DNA of 64,000 nucleotides from Sandaracinus sp. (GTDB lineage: Bacteria; Myxococcota_A; Polyangia; Polyangiales; Houyiibacteriaceae): the NCBI GenBank assembly GCA_020633125.1, contig JACKEH010000018.1, forward strand, positions 1-64,000, written 5' to 3'. Each line of letters opens with the position of its first letter. Position 1 is the stretch's first letter. A model generated the notes under the pieces. That model saw only the letters and a program-made list of their open reading frames with translations. It searched no databases and was not told where the DNA came from. The translations under genes were made by a program, and so were the position numbers. Positions 42,252-51,726 of the stretch are shown here, one piece after another.

Positions 42252-42946
42252 TCCGACGGCTCGTCGTCGCCGACGCGAAGCACGAAGGGATAGTGCACGG
42301 TGACGCGCCCACCCTCTTCCGGCGCGGGCAACTCGACGGTGAAGAGCGTCTGCGTGAAGCACTCCTCGAGCAGCGGATGGCGCACGTCGCTCTGGTCCAT
42401 CACCTCGGATTCTTCGATCACGCCCCCGACGTCCGGCTCGCCACCGATCACGAAGCGGGTGACCAAGCGCCCCTCGGGTGCCACCTCTCCGGCACGCTCG
42501 GCTTCGGCGCGCGCGAGGTCGTAGCACTCGCGAAGCAACGGCTGAAGGTCGCGAATCGCGTCGCGAATGTACTGCGCGTCGAGTCGGCCGAGACGCTCGG
42601 CGTCTTGCTCGGGTGGCACCTCCACCCCCGCCGCCGCGCCCGTGGGATTCGGATTCGCGGCGAGCTCGGCTGCCCCTTCGCGCACGCGCTCGTTGCGCGC
42701 CGCCTCGATGGCGGCGCGAAGCTCGGCCACTTCCTCCCGCGACCGTCGCCGCGAGCCCACGTTGCCTTGGGCCTCCACGAGCGACTCGGCACCCACGCTC
42801 GCGTCGGGCACGCTGGCGTCGGTCGGCGTGCCCGCAACGGCTTCCGCACTCACGTCGGTCGAACCGCCCGACCCGTCGCTGCGAAAGAAGAGCCACAGGG
42901 CTGCGAGGAGAATCAGGCCGACCGGAGCGATGGCGAGGCGACGCAC
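42248..42946 (-). CDS. AgmX/PglI-type C-terminal domain membrane protein
   Basis: A 232-residue protein starting at the GTG at 42946: VRRLAIAPVGLILLAALWLFF is a signal anchor. A Ser/Asp/Ala linker and a charged helical part (RSREEVAELRAAIEAARNERV) precede the C-terminal ~100 residues (IRDAIRDLQPLLRECYDLA, GRLVTRFVIGGEPDVGGV, LEECFTQTLFTVELP). This is the AgmX/PglI C-terminal domain, common in Myxococcota and linked in Myxococcus to gliding-related proteins; the fold resembles TonB C-terminal domains. Exact role unknown. Confidence 0.8.
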   Translation of the reverse strand: MRRLAIAPVGLILLAALWLFFRSDGSGGSTDVSAEAVAGTPTDASVPDASVGAESLVEAQGNVGSRRRSREEVAELRAAIEAARNERVREGAAELAANPNPTGAAAGVEVPPEQDAERLGRLDAQYIRDAIRDLQPLLRECYDLARAEAERAGEVAPEGRLVTRFVIGGEPDVGGVIEESEVMDQSDVRHPLLEECFTQTLFTVELPAPEEGGRVTVHYPFVLRVGDDEPSE

Positions 42947-43236
42947 GGTTGGCAGCCTACCAGCTCGTCCTGGACCAGCGGCTGAGGAGGCTGTGGGCAC
43001 AGGCGGACGGCGCCAGCGGCACGGCACGACGCGTAGGAAGCAAGCCGGGTCTCAGCCGCCTCGCGCAACTCGACCAATCACACGCGCGTCGGCCGCGAAT
43101 CGAGCGAGAGGGCCATTCGAACGCCTGATTTCGCCGAACTCTCGCCCACCGAGCTTCTTCTCACGAATCGGGCACCACCACGGGCGGGTCAAGCGCATGC
43201 GACGCTCGGCCTCCGCCGTGCTAACCCGATCGCCCC
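42947..43236. other. Intergenic region between divergent genes
   Basis: This 290-bp gap must hold promoters for the AgmX-like operon (minus) and the HEAT-repeat gene (plus). I see no clear promoter pair or repeat. Confidence 0.4.
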
Positions 43237-44268
43237 GTGTTCCTGCCGCCCCTCGCGCCCACCTTCGAAGCCGCGCTGCGCGACGTCGCCGCGCGCGATC
43301 CCCGCTTTCGTCTCGCAGCCGCCGAGCGCTTGGCCCAGCCCGACGAAGGCCGGGAAGCCGACGCGGTCGCCGCGCTGCGCACGCTCTTGGGCGACCCGCT
43401 CGGTCCCGTCCGCCAAGCGGCCGTCACGGCTCTCGGACTCGTCGGCGATGCCAGTGTGTGTGACCTGCTGCGCGCACGCTTCGACGACGAGCACGCGGAG
43501 GTCCGTCAATCCGCCGTCACCGCGGTTGCCGTGCTCGACACCGATCGAACGTGGCTCGGCGCGCTGCTCGAAGACCCCCGCCCGGAGATGCGCTACCAAG
43601 CCGTCCGCGCGCTCGCGGCACACGAGCCCTCGCAGGCGGGTGAGCTGCTGCCGCGCCTGGAAGACGACGATCCACGCGTCGCGTCGGGTGCCGCCCGCGC
43701 GCTCGGAGAGCTCGCGAGTCACGCCCCCGCCGCATCCCGCGACGCGCTCGCCAAAGCGCTCGATCGCGAAGACGTCGCGTTCGCAGCGGCGGTCGCGCTC
43801 GCCGAGCTCGACGACCCGCGAGGCGAAGCCACGCTCGTTCGCGCGCTCTCCGACCGAAACCAAGTCCTCGAAGCGGTCGAGGCCCTCGCGCGCGTCGCGA
43901 GCCCCGCCGCCCTCGATGCGCTCGCCGCGCACGGCCGCCGTCTCTTCGCGCCACTGATCGTGCGCGCTGCGATCGGCGCCGCCCTCGCCCGCCGTGGCGA
44001 CCGTCGCGGCGAATCGGTCCTCGCGCGGGTTCTCGACGCCTGGCGCGCCGACGGACGCGACTACGCGGTGCACGCGGTGGGCGAGCTTCGCCTCGAAGCG
44101 CTCCTGCCGGCTCTCCTCCGATTGGCGCGCCGCCTGCGCGGCGCCGACCCCGTCACGCTCGCCCGATCGCTGCGGGCCTTCGACCGCGACGACGCCCGCG
44201 AAGCCGTCCGCCTCTTGACGCAGCGATTCGGCGCCGCACTAACAGCGCCCGAGACGACCTCCGCGTGA
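43237..44268 (+). CDS. HEAT-repeat protein
   Basis: A 343-residue solenoid protein from a GTG start (43237). Repeats of ~30 residues are visible from ~50 to 330, for example LGPVRQAAVTALGLVGDASV, HAEVRQSAVTAVAVLDTD, PEMRYQAVRALAAHEPSQ and PRVASGAARALGELASHA. Such proteins usually act as scaffolds; some are phycobilin-lyase-like by fold only. No catalytic residues are recognised. It lies 101 bp upstream of tatD on the same strand. Confidence 0.85.
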   Translation: MFLPPLAPTFEAALRDVAARDPRFRLAAAERLAQPDEGREADAVAALRTLLGDPLGPVRQAAVTALGLVGDASVCDLLRARFDDEHAEVRQSAVTAVAVLDTDRTWLGALLEDPRPEMRYQAVRALAAHEPSQAGELLPRLEDDDPRVASGAARALGELASHAPAASRDALAKALDREDVAFAAAVALAELDDPRGEATLVRALSDRNQVLEAVEALARVASPAALDALAAHGRRLFAPLIVRAAIGAALARRGDRRGESVLARVLDAWRADGRDYAVHAVGELRLEALLPALLRLARRLRGADPVTLARSLRAFDRDDAREAVRLLTQRFGAALTAPETTSA

Positions 44269-44369
44269 GCGGCGTCTGGACGACCCGCCTTCTCCGCGCC
44301 GGACGCTCACGAAGGCTCACGGCCCCGATTCCGTGAAACGACGTGCTCCACGTCTTCGAAAGCTCCGCG

Positions 44370-45179
44370 ATGCAAGCGCCCCTCTTCGACACCCACTGCC
44401 ACCTCGACGACCGCCGCTTCGGCGAAGACTTCGACTCCGTCCTCGCCCGCGCGCGTGAGGTCGGCGTCTGGAAGGTGGCCACCATCGGCTGCGTGCGTGG
44501 CCTCGACACCGTGCGTCGCGCCTTCGAGGTCGCCGACACCCACCGCGACTTCATGGTCACGACGATCGGCGTGCACCCCCACGACGCCGAGACCCTCTTC
44601 ACGCCGGAGGGCGACGCGATCTGGAAGCAGATCACGGAGCTCGCCCATGACCCGCTGGTCGTCGCCATCGGCGAGATGGGCCTCGACTTCCACTACGACC
44701 ACAGCCCACGCGAGCAGCAGCGTGAGGTCTTCCGCCGCCAGATCGCGCTCGCACGCGAGGTGAAGAAGCCCATCGTCGTTCACAGCCGCACCGCGCGGCA
44801 GGACACCCTCGACATCCTCCGCGAAGAGAACGCGCGCGACGTCGGCGGCATCCTGCACTGCTTCAGCGAGGACGCGGCGTTCGCGAAAGCGGCCCTCGAC
44901 ATGGGGTTCGTGGCGAGCTTCTCGGGCATCGTCACCTTCAAGACCGCGACCGACATCCAAGAGGCGGCGAAGCTCCAACCGGCCGACGCCATCCTGGTCG
45001 AGACCGACGCGCCTTACCTCGCGCCCCTGCCCCACCGCGGGCGGCGCAACGAGCCCTCCTACGTCGCGCACACGGCCGACTTCGTCGCGAAGCTTCGCGG
45101 AGAAGACCCGGACGAGCTTCGTTGGCGAACCACGGAGAACGCGTGCCGGATGCTGGGCGTCACGCCCCCGAGCCGTTGA
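44370..45179 (+). CDS. tatD: TatD family metal-dependent DNase/hydrolase
   Basis: A 269-residue TIM-barrel hydrolase of normal length. Metal ligands appear in DTHCHLDD (H-x-H), GEMGLDFHYD (Glu), VVHSR (His), HCFSED (His) and ETDAPYL (Asp). TatD proteins are 3'-5' exonucleases or related phosphoesterases active on damaged DNA. The ATG at 44370 is preferred over the GTG at 44343, since conserved sequence begins immediately after it. It follows metG by several genes; metG-tatD proximity is common in bacteria. Confidence 0.93.
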   Translation: MQAPLFDTHCHLDDRRFGEDFDSVLARAREVGVWKVATIGCVRGLDTVRRAFEVADTHRDFMVTTIGVHPHDAETLFTPEGDAIWKQITELAHDPLVVAIGEMGLDFHYDHSPREQQREVFRRQIALAREVKKPIVVHSRTARQDTLDILREENARDVGGILHCFSEDAAFAKAALDMGFVASFSGIVTFKTATDIQEAAKLQPADAILVETDAPYLAPLPHRGRRNEPSYVAHTADFVAKLRGEDPDELRWRTTENACRMLGVTPPSR

Positions 45180-45360
45180 ACGCGAGGAGGGTCGAGAAAG
45201 CCGAGCCGCGCTTACCAAGCCTCAGCGAAGGCGAACGGTCTGCGCGCCCCAACCGTCGAACCGCGGGCCGGCCAATCCGCCGCCTTTTCCCTTGACCCCG
45301 GGCGCGCATCTCCTACCCTCCGCGGCCCTCTCTCTCCGAGAGGACATCTCGTAACCGGAG

Positions 45361-45441
45361 CGCCGCCACGCGGCCTCCTCCCTGGGTGGCGTCCCCGCAA
45401 GTCTGCGAAGGCCAAAGCCCAGCGGTCGAAAGACCACGGAG
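45361..45441 (+). promoter_or_regulatory. Structured 5' leader of rplC
   Basis: CGCCAC (45364-45369) can pair with GTGGCG (45386-45391), and GGTC-GAAA-GACC (45424-45435) forms a perfect GNRA hairpin ending 2 nt before the GGAG ribosome site (45438-45441). This suggests a leader with autoregulatory potential, as with other ribosomal protein genes; function is inferred. Confidence 0.4.
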
Positions 45442-45447
45442 CACATC

Positions 45448-46107
45448 ATGAATCAGAACCTCGGCCTCATCGGCAAGAAGCTCGGAAACACTCAGATTTT
45501 CACGGACGACGGCGAAGTCCGTCGCGTGACGGTCGTCGAGACGGGCCCCTGCCTCGTCGTCGGCAAGCGCACCCCCGAGAAGCACGGCTACTCGGCCATC
45601 CAGCTCGCCTTCGGCAAGAAGAAGACGAAGTCGGTCACGAAGCCCGAGGCCGGTCCCTTCGCCAAGCTCGGCGTGGACGTCCCGCAGCTCGTGAAGGAAA
45701 TCCGCGTCCCGGCCGACGTCGCCGCGAAGTTCGAGGTCGGCTCGACCATCTCGCTCGCCGACGTCTTCACCGAGGGCCAGCACGTCGACGTGACCGCGAC
45801 CTCGAAGGGCCGTGGCTACACCGGCGTCATGAAGCGCCACAACTTCAAGGGTTACAAGCGCACCCATGGTCAGCACGAGTACCAGCGCCACGGCGGCTCG
45901 ATCGGTACGAACATGACCCCGGGTCGCGTTCTCCCCGGCAAGAAGATGGCGGGTCAGCACGGCAACTCGAAGGTCACCGTGCAGAACCTCAAGGTCACCA
46001 AGGTCCTCCCGGACCAGGGCCTCGTGCTCGTCGAGGGCTCCGTCCCCGGCCCGCGCGGCGGCATCGTGACCGTCCGCCACGCCGCGAAGAAGGCCCCCAA
46101 GGCCTGA
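45448..46107 (+). CDS. rplC: 50S ribosomal protein L3
   Basis: A 219-residue L3. Recognisable are LIGKKLGNTQIF at the start, the conserved loop GYTGVMKRHNFKG and GQHEYQRHGGSIG, and MAGQHGNSKVTVQNLKV, the region that reaches the peptidyl-transferase centre. A GGAG site precedes the ATG. Unusually, it is not followed by rplD: a terminator comes 6 bp after the stop, and tatD lies upstream, so this copy is monocistronic and away from an S10-type operon. Confidence 0.97.
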   Translation: MNQNLGLIGKKLGNTQIFTDDGEVRRVTVVETGPCLVVGKRTPEKHGYSAIQLAFGKKKTKSVTKPEAGPFAKLGVDVPQLVKEIRVPADVAAKFEVGSTISLADVFTEGQHVDVTATSKGRGYTGVMKRHNFKGYKRTHGQHEYQRHGGSIGTNMTPGRVLPGKKMAGQHGNSKVTVQNLKVTKVLPDQGLVLVEGSVPGPRGGIVTVRHAAKKAPKA

Positions 46108-46112
46108 GCGTC

Positions 46113-46136
46113 GAGGGGCCTTCGGGCCCCTCTTTC
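46113..46136 (+). terminator. Intrinsic terminator after rplC
   Basis: GAGGGGCC and GGCCCCTC pair over a TTCG tetraloop, followed by TTTC. It begins 6 bp after the rplC stop and makes rplC a single-gene transcript. Confidence 0.9.
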
Positions 46137-46213
46137 ATACCCCACGAGCCTCCGCTCACTTCGTTCGCTGCGCCGCTCTCTGGCGGCTCGGACACCGCAG
46201 GAGCCCTTCGGAC

Positions 46214-46864
46214 ATGGGCCGCAGGCAACAGGATCGTTTCGGGAAACGAGCGCGCCGGGAAGGCTTCCCGGCGCGTTCCGTTTACAAGCTCGAAGAAATC
46301 GATCGGCGCGTGCAGCTGCTCAAGCCGGGCATGAACGTGCTCGACCTGGGCGCCGCTCCGGGCAGCTGGACCCTCTACGCGTCGCAGAAGGTCGGCAAGA
46401 AGGGGCGCATCATGGCGCTCGACCTGCACGAGCTTCACTCGGAGATCCCACCCAACGTCGAGTTTCGCGTCTGCGACGCACGCGAACAGTCGGTCGAGAG
46501 CCTGGGCGGCCCCTTCGACGTCGTCCTGTCGGACATGGCGCCCAAGACCATGGGCACGCGCTCCGCGGACCAATACCGCAGCTACGAGCTCTTCCTCACC
46601 GCGGTGGAGATCGCGGCTCGAACCGCGAAGATCGGCGGCAGCTTCGTCGGCAAGATCTTCCAAGGCGCCGAGTTCGAAGCGGGGCGCGAGGCCTTACGGA
46701 AGCACTTCGCGAAGGTCCGCGTGCTCAAGCCGGAAGCCGTGCGCGAAGAGAGCTACGAGCTCTTCCTCGTCGGCATCGGACGGCGCGAGGTCTCACTCGG
46801 CGAGAGCAAGCCCGCGGAGCCCGCGGAGCCGAGCGACGAAGCGGCCGACGACCCGTCGAGCTGA
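46214..46864 (+). CDS. rlmE: 23S rRNA 2'-O-methyltransferase (FtsJ/RrmJ)
   Basis: A 216-residue RlmE homologue (E. coli 209), which methylates U2552 of 23S rRNA late in 50S assembly. The SAM loop is LDLGAAPGSW and the catalytic K-D-K-E tetrad is complete: K25 (SVYKL), D107 (LSDMAPKTMG), K147 (FVGKIFQG) and E179 (REESYELF). The last ~20 residues are an acidic tail not found in E. coli. Confidence 0.95.
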   Translation: MGRRQQDRFGKRARREGFPARSVYKLEEIDRRVQLLKPGMNVLDLGAAPGSWTLYASQKVGKKGRIMALDLHELHSEIPPNVEFRVCDAREQSVESLGGPFDVVLSDMAPKTMGTRSADQYRSYELFLTAVEIAARTAKIGGSFVGKIFQGAEFEAGREALRKHFAKVRVLKPEAVREESYELFLVGIGRREVSLGESKPAEPAEPSDEAADDPSS

Positions 46865-46898
46865 CACCCACGTCGAGACGATCGCGCCGAGGCAACCC

Positions 46899-46958
46899 GT
46901 CACGGCGATGCACACGCCACGGCGATGCACACGTCACGGCGATGCACACGTCACGGCG
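46899..46958. repeat. 17-bp tandem repeat, about 3.5 copies
   Basis: Three copies of GTCACGGCGATGCACAC and a partial fourth, with one T/C difference. The last partial copy contains the stop codon (TGA on the minus strand at 46951-46953) of the PEGA kinase, so the array starts exactly at the end of that gene. Confidence 0.85.
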
Positions 46959-49205
46959 CCTGAACCACCAGCCGCTCGGGCGTCGATGCGTCGACGCGTA
47001 GCGGCTGCTGCACCGTCGGCCCACGCGGCCACGTCACCCGTAGGTCGAGCGTCCGCCCGTACGCGAGGTCTTCGAGCCGGCGCGGCAACGCGCCGTGCAA
47101 CACGCCGTCGATCCAGACCTGCCCGCCGGGCGGCGACGACTCGACCACCACGTCTCGCCGCAAGGGCGCGAGCACTGCGACCTTCTGCAGTGTCCCCGCC
47201 ACCGGCGTCACTTCCCCGCGCCAAGGCTCGTGGTTCTCCAGCGTGACCTCGAGCGTGATGGGCTGTCCGATGGTGAGCCCGTCGATTCCACCAATCGGCG
47301 TGCGTCCGGGCAGCTCGCGCCCCCCCAAAAGCACTCGCGCGCCTGGCGGCCGCGAGACGACCTCCAGCGTCGCGACCGGCGCCTCCTCGCGAAGCGCGTC
47401 GCGAACCAACCACCCGCCTCCGAGCGCCAGCACGACCAACGCCGACGCAATGCCCCACCGAAGCCGCGTCGCGCGCGCCTCGTCCTGCACCGCCGGGAGC
47501 TTCATCGTCGACTCGACCGGCCGCACCACGAAGGGATCGCTTCCCGGCGGACGCGCTGGCGTGCCGGTACCGTCCCCCCACGGGTCGTGGGTCAGATCGG
47601 GGACACCGACCGACGACGAAGGAGGCCAGCTCGTCGCCGGCGCGGTGCGGCTCGGCGCCAACGCCGCCGCGGGCGGAGGCGGGGGAACGCTGCGCCGAAC
47701 GGCAGGTCGTTCCGGAAGCTCCCGATCGCCCGGCACCTCGATCTCCGACGACGTCGTCACCCGCTGCGCGTTGCGCGCCGCGACCTGACGCTCGAGCGCT
47801 TCACGCATACGAAGCACGACCTCGCCGGCCGCGTCGACCAGGGTCTCGTCTCCCCAGCCGTCTTCGTCCTCGTCTTCTTCTTCTTCTTCGGCGGGCGCGA
47901 CCGGTGCCGTCAGCTTCGGACGCGCCGCGACCGTCGTCTCGTCCCAATCGCTCTCGTCGTCCTCTTCGACCGCCGGAGGACTCGACTTCGGCAGGCGGGG
48001 ACGCCCCTCGACCACCGTGAAGTCGTCTTCGTCGTCTTCTTGCGTCTCCGAAGCCACGGGCGCGGCCGTGTTGCGGCGCCGCGGCACCTGCTTGCTCGTC
48101 GACTCGTCCTCGAACTCCGCGAGGTCGAAGATGACACTCTTCTTCGGGTCGGGTCGGTACTCCACCGGCCGCTTCATCGGCGCGAGCGAATCGGTCGTGC
48201 GTTTGCCGACCCCCGTCGAGCCGACGGCGATCTCACCGCTCGGCAACCGGTAGCTTCCCGTCGCTTGCGTGAGCTCCTTCGGAAAGAGCTGCGCCATCAA
48301 GCCCGCGACGCGGGCTGGTGTGAAGGTCGGGTTCAGACGAAAGAGGAACTGCGAGAGCGCCTGCGAGAGATCGTGTGCCGTCGCGTAGCGATCCGCGGCG
48401 TGTTTCGCGAGCGCCTTCATCACGATCGCGTCGAGCTCGGGCGGCACCTCCGGACGCACGCGGCTCGGTGGCGCGATGTCGGCCTTGCGCACGCGGTCGA
48501 GGAGCCGCGGAAGGTTCTCCTCTTGGTAGAGCATCCGTCCCGTGAGCAGCTCGTGCAGCACGATGCCGGTCGAGAACACGTCGCTGCGGGAGTCGATCGG
48601 ATCGGCCCACGCCTGCTCGGGGGACATGTAGTAGTACTTGCCCTTGATGACCCCGACCTCCGTCTGACCGCTGCGCATCGCCGCCTTCGCGATCCCGAAG
48701 TCGACGATCTTCACCTCGCCCGCGAACGAGAGCAGCACGTTCTGAGGCGAGATGTCGCGATGCACGATGTGCAGGGGCTGCCCCGAGACGTCCTTCTTGC
48801 GGTGCGCGTAGTCGAGGCCGTTGCACATCTCCGCCGCCACGTACGTGCAGACGTCGATCGGCATCGGCGTTCGGTGCTCGTGCGCGCGTTGCAGGAGCTT
48901 GTACGCGTCCGCGCCCTCCACGAGCTCCATCACGATGAAGTACGTGTCGTCGATGCAGCCGAGGTCGAAGGTCTGCGCGATGTTCACGTGCGTGAGCAGC
49001 ACGGAGAGCTTCGCTTCTTCGACGAGCATCTGAACGAAGTGCTCGTCCTCCGAGTAGCGCGGATGGATGACCTTGATGCCGACGAGCTTCTCGAAACCGC
49101 CGAGCCCACTCGCGTCTTCGCGACGTAGACCTCCGCCATGCCGCCGACGGCGAGGCGCCGCAGCAGCGTGTACGGGGCCAAACGGCCGCGGAAGATCCAT
49201 GGCAT
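46951..49205 (-). CDS. Ser/Thr protein kinase with PEGA domains (apparent frameshift near 49115)
   Basis: About 751 residues. The N terminus is in the frame of the ATG at 49205 (MPWIFRGRLAPYTLLRRLAVGGMAEVYVAKT, glycine loop GGMAEV). After AKT near 49115 the frame shifts by one, continuing GLGGFEKLVGIKVIHPRYS (catalytic Lys). Then follow HRDISPQN (~151), VDFGIAKA, a disordered acidic linker, a TM helix (~588: WGIASALVVLALGGGWLV) and two PEGA domains outside the membrane. This is a Pkn-type eukaryotic-like receptor kinase. One missing base restores the frame; a sequencing error is plausible. Confidence 0.85.
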
Positions 49206-49456
49206 CGCCGCGGAGCGGCACGAGGTAGACGATCCTTTCGAGCGCACGCGACCGAGGCGACCCGGCCCGGCCGAACCTCCGTCGGCCGCGAGAATACCGA
49301 GGGTTCCCGCTGCTCCACAACGACGGTTCTTCCCGACAGCGGTCCCGTGCTAGGAAAACACGGTTCACGGCGGGAGCCTCCTCGCGCCGCGCGAGAGCCC
49401 TCCGCCCTCGCAGCCCTTTACTTTCGCCCTTCGGGCGCCGCACGATCGAGGTCGAG

Positions 49457-49981
49457 ATGAGCAGCCAGGAGCAAGAACGCCCGCGCCCCCGGATCACCGC
49501 CGACATCCTTCGGGACATCGGCCTCTTCGGGGGGCTCGACGACGAATCGCTCGCGGTGCTCGCCCGCGAGCTGCCGACGCGCGTGGTCGAGGTGGGCCAG
49601 ACCGTGGTCGAAGAAGGCGACCTTTCCCGAGAGATGTTCGTGGTGGTCGGCGGCGAGCTCGAGGTCGTCAAACGTGGGCCCCGCGGTGGCGAGTTCCGCG
49701 TCGCGCTCTTCGGCCCCGGCGACTGGTTCGGCGAGATGTCGATCCTCGACGTCCAGCCGCGCTCTGCGACGGTGCGCGCCGTGGCGCCGACGATGCTCGT
49801 GACCCTGTCGAGCGAGCACGTCGAGAAGCTCCTCTACCGGCGCGATCTGAAGGCCTACGCCTTGCTCCTGATGAACATCGCGCGCGAGCTCAGTCGGCGT
49901 CTGCGCGTCGCCGACGGCATCCTCGGCCAGTTCGTCACCAGCGTCTCGGACACCTACACGACGTCCAAGCCGGGCAAGTGA
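49457..49981 (+). CDS. Cyclic-nucleotide-binding-domain protein (CRP-like, no HTH)
   Basis: A 174-residue protein. Residues ~15-135 form a CNB beta-roll: LFGGLDDESLAVLARELPT, VEEGDLSREMFVVVGGELEV, and a phosphate-binding-cassette-like FGPGDWFGEMSILDVQPRSATV, with Glu and Arg in the cAMP-binding positions. It ends in a helix without a winged helix, so it is not a complete CRP; it may signal to a partner. A GAGGTCGAG site precedes the ATG. It converges with ppsR and is divergent from the PEGA kinase. Confidence 0.88.
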   Translation: MSSQEQERPRPRITADILRDIGLFGGLDDESLAVLARELPTRVVEVGQTVVEEGDLSREMFVVVGGELEVVKRGPRGGEFRVALFGPGDWFGEMSILDVQPRSATVRAVAPTMLVTLSSEHVEKLLYRRDLKAYALLLMNIARELSRRLRVADGILGQFVTSVSDTYTTSKPGK

Positions 49982-50054
49982 GCCCGAACCGCGGGAGGTC
50001 CCTCTGAAAGGGTCCTTCGGTCGAACACAGGCCCCTCGAGGGCGCACACGAAAC

Positions 50055-50079
50055 AAGCCCCTCCGAGGAGGGGCTTTTT
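50055..50079. terminator. Bidirectional terminator, copy A
   Basis: AAGCCCCTCC and GGAGGGGCTT pair directly, followed on the plus strand by TTT. It ends the CNB gene. The same hairpin recurs at 51727-51751 behind intact ppsR. Confidence 0.88.
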
Positions 50080-50090
50080 CATGCCTGCAG

Positions 50091-50497
50091 TCAGAGCATG
50101 CGCGGCGGAACCCAGGAGCGGTTCTCTTCTCGCTCCTTCGTCGCCTCGAGGATGATCGTCGCGGTCTCTTCGATCGCGCGGTTCGAGACGTTCACGATCA
50201 ACCAGCCCGGATGTTGCTTGAAGATGCCGTGCGCGAAGTCGAGCTCCGACTTCACGTGCTCGCGCAAGCCGTAGTTCGCGTCCGTCGGCATGCCGAGCTG
50301 CGCGAGGCGCTGCTTTCGAATCTCCAGCAGGAGATCGATGTCGATCGTGAGCGCCACGACCTTGTGCTCCGGCGTCGTCTCGCGGAGACTCCTTGGGGGC
50401 GCTGACGCCGAGCACGAAAGCGGAATGTTCGCGACCGACCGGCCCGCGACCGGCGAGGTAGGTCGAGCCAGCGGCGTCTGATCTCGTGCGGCTCATC
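50091..50497 (-). pseudogene. Duplicated, decayed 3' part of ppsR
   Basis: Nearly identical to 51771-52170 of the intact gene over its last ~270 bp, including the same final 80-odd codons (TIDIDLLLEIRKQRLAQLG to NRSWVPPRML). Upstream of ~50365 it has insertions and substitutions (around 50372-50460), so no frame connects to a start, and at ~50497 it joins the truncated intron. A terminator copy follows. It can only be a remnant. Confidence 0.85.
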
Positions 50498-51337
50498 CTT
50501 CATCGCATGGAGTCCGAGACCTTGCCGGCAGTCGTCGGCGTAGCGCACGAACGCGTGCCCACGTTTCTCCAGCTCTTTGTCGACGTCGTCCAAGAGCACG
50601 TTCGCGAGCAGCGGCGAGAGCGGTCCGCCTTGCGGCGTGCCCTCGTGACGCTCCGTCGCGACACCTCCCGCCATCACCCCGGCTTCGAGGAAACGGCGGA
50701 TCAGCCCGAGCAATCGCTTGTCCTCGATTCGCTTCGCGAGCCTCCCCATCAGCACGTCGTGGTTCACGCGGTCGAAGAATTTCTCCAAGTCCACGTCCAC
50801 CACGACCCGACGGCCTTCGCCGATGTACCGCTGCGCTTGCACGACCGCGTCGTGTGCGCTTCGGCGCGGGCGAAAGCCGTAGCTGTGCTCCGAGAAGGTC
50901 GGATCGAATCGAGGGCTCAGCACCTGCAGAATGGCTTGCTGAACGAACCGATCGACGACGGTCGGGATCCCGAGCTCTCGGGTACCTCCGCCGCTCTTCG
51001 GAATCATCTGCCTTCGCACCAGCGCGGGTCGGTAGGTGCCCGTGAGCAGCTGCTCGCGAAGCACCGGCCAATGCACGCGCAAGTAGTCCGGCAGCTCGTC
51101 CACCGTCATCCCGTCGATGCCCGCGCTGCCCTTGTTCTTCCTCACTCGCTTCAGCGCGGCCTGAAGGTTCGCGCGTTCGCACACGCGCTCCATCAGGCCG
51201 CTCGCTCCCGAGCGCTCGGTTTCGTGGGTCGCCGTCGGCGCTTCCGCACTCCGCTTCGCAGACGGGGCTTCACCCCGACCACACAGCGGGAGCTCGAGTT
51301 GCCTCGACTTCTGTGGCTCTTTGCCTCCGAGACCCAC
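50498..51337 (-). pseudogene. ltrA: Group II intron reverse transcriptase/maturase, 3'-truncated
   Basis: From a GTG at 51337 the frame encodes ~265 residues of a class C-type intron RT: LKRVRKNKGSAGIDGMTVDEL, TRELGIPTVVDRFVQQAILQ, VVVDVDLEKFFDRVNHDVLM, EGTPQGGPLSPLLANVLLDD and the active-site F-V-R-Y-A-D-D-C. It ends shortly after YADD, where real members continue ~200 residues with thumb and X domains. The last residues run out of frame into the ppsR remnant. It cannot be active. Confidence 0.88.
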
Positions 51338-51719
51338 GGTCGTTTCGCTCTCCTCTCCGTTCGGTCCTTCGTCGCGATACCTCGCGACTACTACGACCTC
51401 GGCTGACTTCTCGCTCCGCTCGAAGGCGTGGCCCTTTCAGGCCCGAGGCGAGATCTCCCCAGGTAAGAACGCTGTCCTTCTCCGCACGACCGTCGGATTT
51501 ACGCCACCTGAGCCTTGGTCATCGGAGCTTCGCGGTCTCGTGTCCGCTCGCCCCGCTCGGCGACGCCTCTCATCCGCTTCGTGTGCCTCGGCCCGCGGAT
51601 TCGCTCCCCGCTTCCTCCCCACGGTCGGTCGCCCTTCCGCAGTTGCGGTTCGCTTCGTTCGAGATGACCTCCTCACGACCGGACTTTCACCGGCAAGACA
51701 GCGCCCATGCTGGGCGCAC
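50498..51719 (-). mobile_element. Truncated group IIC intron
   Basis: On the minus strand the element opens GTGCGCCCAGCATGGGCG at 51719, a group II-type 5' end (GUGYG), directly behind the ppsR terminator stem. About 380 nt of structured, non-coding 5' sequence (GGTGAAAGTCCGGTC, and so on) precede the reverse transcriptase frame. The element stops abruptly at ~50498 within the RT gene, so the maturase part, domain V and 3' end are missing. Insertion just downstream of an intrinsic terminator is the known habit of class C introns. Confidence 0.82.
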
Positions 51720-51726
51720 ACGACGA

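Noticed and set aside
39721..42312. Minus-strand open frame opposite metG
   Set aside because: Shadow of metG; no recognisable domain and spans the metG terminator.
50252..51337. Intact group II intron reverse transcriptase of 361 residues
   Set aside because: After YADD the frame leaves RT similarity and runs out of frame through the ppsR remnant; thumb and maturase domains are missing.
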